DNA from: Pseudomonadota bacterium
GTDB lineage: Bacteria; Pseudomonadota; Gammaproteobacteria; Steroidobacterales; Steroidobacteraceae
NCBI GenBank assembly: GCA_021792815.1
Contig: JAJYTX010000001.1
Location: 28,888-92,887 of the forward strand
Reading direction: 5' to 3'
DNA length: 64,000 nt
Shown in pieces: positions 61,952 to 64,000 of this stretch. A program made the position numbers and the translations under genes. Positions within the stretch are counted from its first letter, which is position 1. Every line of letters begins with the position of its first letter. The notes under the pieces were generated by a model that was given only the letters and a program-made list of their open reading frames with translations, made no database searches and was not told where the DNA came from.

Positions 61952-62386
61952 TTGCGTCTCGTTCTCGACACGAACACAGTGGTATCGGCGCTCCCGTGGA
62001 AAGGACCGCCGCATCGGCTTATTTTCCGGTCCGGCACTCTCCCGCTTCTGTTCTTTTCCAGCCCGGTCTTGCTTGACGAGCTCGAGGAAGTCCTGGGCTA
62101 TCACAAGCTGGCGAAAGTCGCCGCAGCCACCCGCCTCACACCGAACCAACTGCGGCAGCGCTACCAACGTATCGTCACCGTTGTGGAACCTGCGGCGGTC
62201 CCGCCTACCGTTCTGGCCGACCCGGACGACGATCACGTCATTGCGTGCGCCCTCGCGGCCAAAGCTGATCTCATCGTCTCGGGCGACTCACATTTGCTCG
62301 CGTTGAGAAAACATCAGGACATACCGATTCTTCGGGTCACCGACGCGCTAGATAACTTGAATCCGGCAAGAGCTCACGGAAGATAG
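61952..62386 (+). CDS. PIN-domain ribonuclease toxin (COG1569-like)
   Basis: The 144-residue protein shows the PIN fold: LVLDTNTVVSALPWKG (first Asp and Asn), SSPVLLDELEEVLGYHKLAK (conserved Glu) and DDDHVIACALAAKADLIVSG then DSHLLAL (late Asp residues). This is the pattern of COG1569-type predicted nucleases of toxin-antitoxin systems. The TTG at 61952 is the first start codon after the C12 tract. It pairs with the small upstream antitoxin-like gene. Confidence 0.85.
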   Translation: MRLVLDTNTVVSALPWKGPPHRLIFRSGTLPLLFFSSPVLLDELEEVLGYHKLAKVAAATRLTPNQLRQRYQRIVTVVEPAAVPPTVLADPDDDHVIACALAAKADLIVSGDSHLLALRKHQDIPILRVTDALDNLNPARAHGR

Positions 62387-62478
62387 CTCGACAACCGCAA
62401 AATCGCGCTCCGACCGAAAACGCCAAGCCTACGACGCATCTCGCCAACCCAAAACCAGCATTCTGGGCTCGTTACACG

Positions 62479-62718
62479 ATGAAAACGACTGTAGAGACCA
62501 TCAACGGCGGCAGTGCGACTCTTGCAGAGTTCCGGCGAGCCGGCATTGATGCGCTTGTCAAGGCATTGGGGCCAGTCGGCATGGTCCGGTTTCTTCAGCA
62601 GTTCGACCCTGCGCACGGGGACTACATCGCCAAGCGCGACGCAATCCTGGGCAATCCGACCGTCGACGAACTTATGGGCGAGGTGGAGCGGCGGCATGGA
62701 GGCTCCTCGCTCAAATAG
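62479..62718 (+). CDS. small unknown protein, possible antitoxin-like
   Basis: The 79-residue acidic protein (MKTTVETINGGSATLAEFRR and DALVKALGPVGMVRFLQQFD, then DELMGEVERRHGG) resembles short conserved proteins seen near PIN-like genes in accessory regions. Its family and function are not known to me. It is an isolated intact frame downstream of the PIN toxin. Confidence 0.65.
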   Translation: MKTTVETINGGSATLAEFRRAGIDALVKALGPVGMVRFLQQFDPAHGDYIAKRDAILGNPTVDELMGEVERRHGGSSLK

Positions 62719-63059
62719 CCATTTTATCCTGTCAGCCCCTCGGGATTGCGTGCCAATTGGTCAACACAGAACGCCATCAGCAGCGACAGGCAGAATTAAG
62801 CATGAGTCGGATGCCAGCAACTCGGCTCTAACGTTGGCGCCATGTCCAGAACCGGACTTGAAAGAGCGAATGTCACCCATTTTCGCTTGCTGGACCACAT
62901 GCAGGCTGCAAAGGCAATCTTCGCTGTGTCGGTGGTGGTCAGCATGATAGTTACCAGAAGTGGCTCCGGTAGACATTCGATGGCGCAAGCACTCCCTAGT
63001 CTGTCATTGCGGTCATATAATGGAATTTCTAACTGATGGAATCATGAGATTTCCTGACG
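62719..63059 (+). other. intergenic region of lower GC
   Basis: About 340 bp without a supported gene. The GC content falls noticeably compared with the rest of the window, as in transferred DNA. The open frames here have poor coding character. Confidence 0.5.
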
Positions 63060-63266
63060 ATGATCCATGTTCTTGAGGTAGCCGGGAGTACGACCAGATC
63101 CTACGAAGAGCGGTGGGGTCCGCGGGGCATCCACGTTGTTCGCGTCTCTTATGACCGAGTCTTTGCAGTGATTAACTCCCCGGCTACTTCTGAACTGATA
63201 GTCGACGTCGTCGTGATACGGGGAGATTATGTGGACCCGGAAACCGGAAGGCCTGTGCCAATCTGA
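63060..63266 (+). CDS. small unknown protein upstream of Shedu-like gene
   Basis: The 68-residue product, MIHVLEVAGSTTRSYEERWG then VVVIRGDYVDPETGRPVPI, has no recognised motif. The composition is normal for protein, but there is no good ribosome site before the ATG. It lies 44 bp upstream of the Shedu-like gene; it could be an accessory of it or a chance frame. Confidence 0.4.
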   Translation: MIHVLEVAGSTTRSYEERWGPRGIHVVRVSYDRVFAVINSPATSELIVDVVVIRGDYVDPETGRPVPI

Positions 63267-63310
63267 TAGCCCTAAACCACAGGATTCGGGATCTTCCAGA
63301 TACCGTTGCC

Positions 63311-64000
63311 ATGTTCGACGGAAAGAAATGGCGCACGATCCCGATCGTTACGATCGCCACGAGGCCTGGGAGAGATGATAGATCAGCGGGTCTAGAGTTC
63401 GCTCAAGATGACGGCACCCCTGAGGAAGATGAGGAGAATGACGCAGACTTTATCGACGCGCACGACGGCAATAACTATGGCGCCGACGAAATAAAGGCAA
63501 GAGTCGAAGCCTACCGCGAAGCGGTACTGTCTGACCTGGACAATATGGGATTCGTCGTTAGATATGAGCGAGGTCGATACACTGTTGCACCCGCCCTAAA
63601 ATCCCGCGAGGAGCTTGAAAGTCGGTACTATTTCGGTCCTGCCGACAAGAGGCGCATAGGGCTCGTTACTGTTCACCGTGACAACTTTGGCGTCCAAATC
63701 GAGGTCGAGAAGCTAGAGGTTCTGATTAATAGCCCTGATGTGAGCGAGCGCGAACTCCAGGCATTTTTTGAAGTGCATCCGCATTTTCTGTCAATTACCC
63801 ATACCGTATTGCCGCAGGTACGACTCGCAAGACATGACGGTGGCCTATTGATTCCCGACTTCATCCTTAAGCCCATCGCCGCTAAGTTAATTTCATGTAC
63901 AACGCGATCAAAGAGGCGTAACATCTTGTTTTCAACACAACAGGAACTCCTCTTTGAGTCGACGCAAGCTCATGCTGGCGGTCGAGGAGGTGCCGTCCGC
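63311..64000 (+). CDS. Shedu-like (DUF4263) protein, N-terminal part, runs off the edge
   Basis: The frame is open from ATG 63311 to the window end (at least 230 residues) and extends upstream without stop to 63194, so the true start may be earlier. After a polar, acidic N-terminus (QDDGTPEEDEENDADFIDAH), the segment SERELQAFFEVHPHFLSI then PQVRL...LIPDFILKPI matches the DUF4263/Shedu signature (E-x-x-L-Q-x-F-x-E-x-x-P and the D-F-x-L strand carrying a PD-(D/E)XK acidic residue). The expected E-x-K strand is not recognisable in the visible C-terminal 40 residues (LISCTTRSKRRNILFSTQQ), which may reflect divergence, a frame change or rearrangement. Assignment is a motif judgement; position in an integrase-led island fits a defence gene. 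Confidence 0.6.
   Translation, partial: MFDGKKWRTIPIVTIATRPGRDDRSAGLEFAQDDGTPEEDEENDADFIDAHDGNNYGADEIKARVEAYREAVLSDLDNMGFVVRYERGRYTVAPALKSREELESRYYFGPADKRRIGLVTVHRDNFGVQIEVEKLEVLINSPDVSERELQAFFEVHPHFLSITHTVLPQVRLARHDGGLLIPDFILKPIAAKLISCTTRSKRRNILFSTQQELLFESTQAHAGGRGGAVR

Noticed and set aside
62842..63036. Short plus-strand open frame as a gene
   Set aside because: Poor coding character, no ribosome site and no motif; left as intergenic.

Overview
The window is GC-rich, densely coding DNA from what looks like a free-living gammaproteobacterium. The evidence is a complete System I cytochrome c maturation operon, a type IV pilus minor-pilin cluster, FecI/FecR-type TonB signalling and a type VI secretion system (T6SS). 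The style of the TonB receptors and the pilin cluster suggests Nevskiales, Steroidobacterales or Xanthomonadales, but this placement is inference; no marker gene settles it.

Positions 1-24169 (minus strand) hold most of a T6SS locus. Reading with transcription the order is tssA, tssB, tssC, hcp, tagJ, tssE, tssF, tssG, clpV, a PI-PLC-like gene, a decayed stretch, a small unknown gene, vgrG, DUF6484, TIGR02270, DUF2169, a ketosynthase-like pseudoenzyme, a DUF4150 PAAR-like spike, an AHH nuclease toxin, its Imm11 immunity protein, tagH (FHA), tssJ and tssK (cut by the left edge). tssL and tssM are not in view and probably lie just beyond position 1. The locus thus carries the tail, baseplate, sheath and recycling ATPase plus at least one clear effector/immunity module.

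Positions 24693-32190 (plus strand) hold fimT, pilV, pilW, pilX, pilY1, a small exported protein and pilE, mostly with ATGA/GTGA-type overlaps. They are followed by a broken beta-propeller pseudogene and a small coiled-coil protein.

Positions 33783-41489 (minus) hold fecI, fecR and two paralogous TonB-dependent receptors. Positions 41581-45567 hold a CPA1 Na+/H+ antiporter, a TPR membrane protein and an S41 peptidase lipoprotein broken by an exact 13-bp tandem duplication.

Positions 45735-52127 (minus) hold a thiamine operon, thiC-thiO-thiS-thiG-thiE-thiF(+rhodanese)-thiD, behind a TPP riboswitch. A KGG-repeat stress protein follows, then the operon ccmA-B-C-D-E-F-G-H-I at 52834-59307 (minus).

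A tRNA-Leu(UAA) at 59869 marks the start of an integrated island. A degenerate copy of its 5' part lies 400 bp upstream. The island has a repeat-rich leader, a P4-type tyrosine integrase, a VapB-like/PIN toxin-antitoxin pair whose junction carries a C12 tract, two small unknown genes, and a Shedu (DUF4263)-like candidate defence protein running off the right edge. Base composition becomes visibly more AT-rich in the last 1.5 kb.
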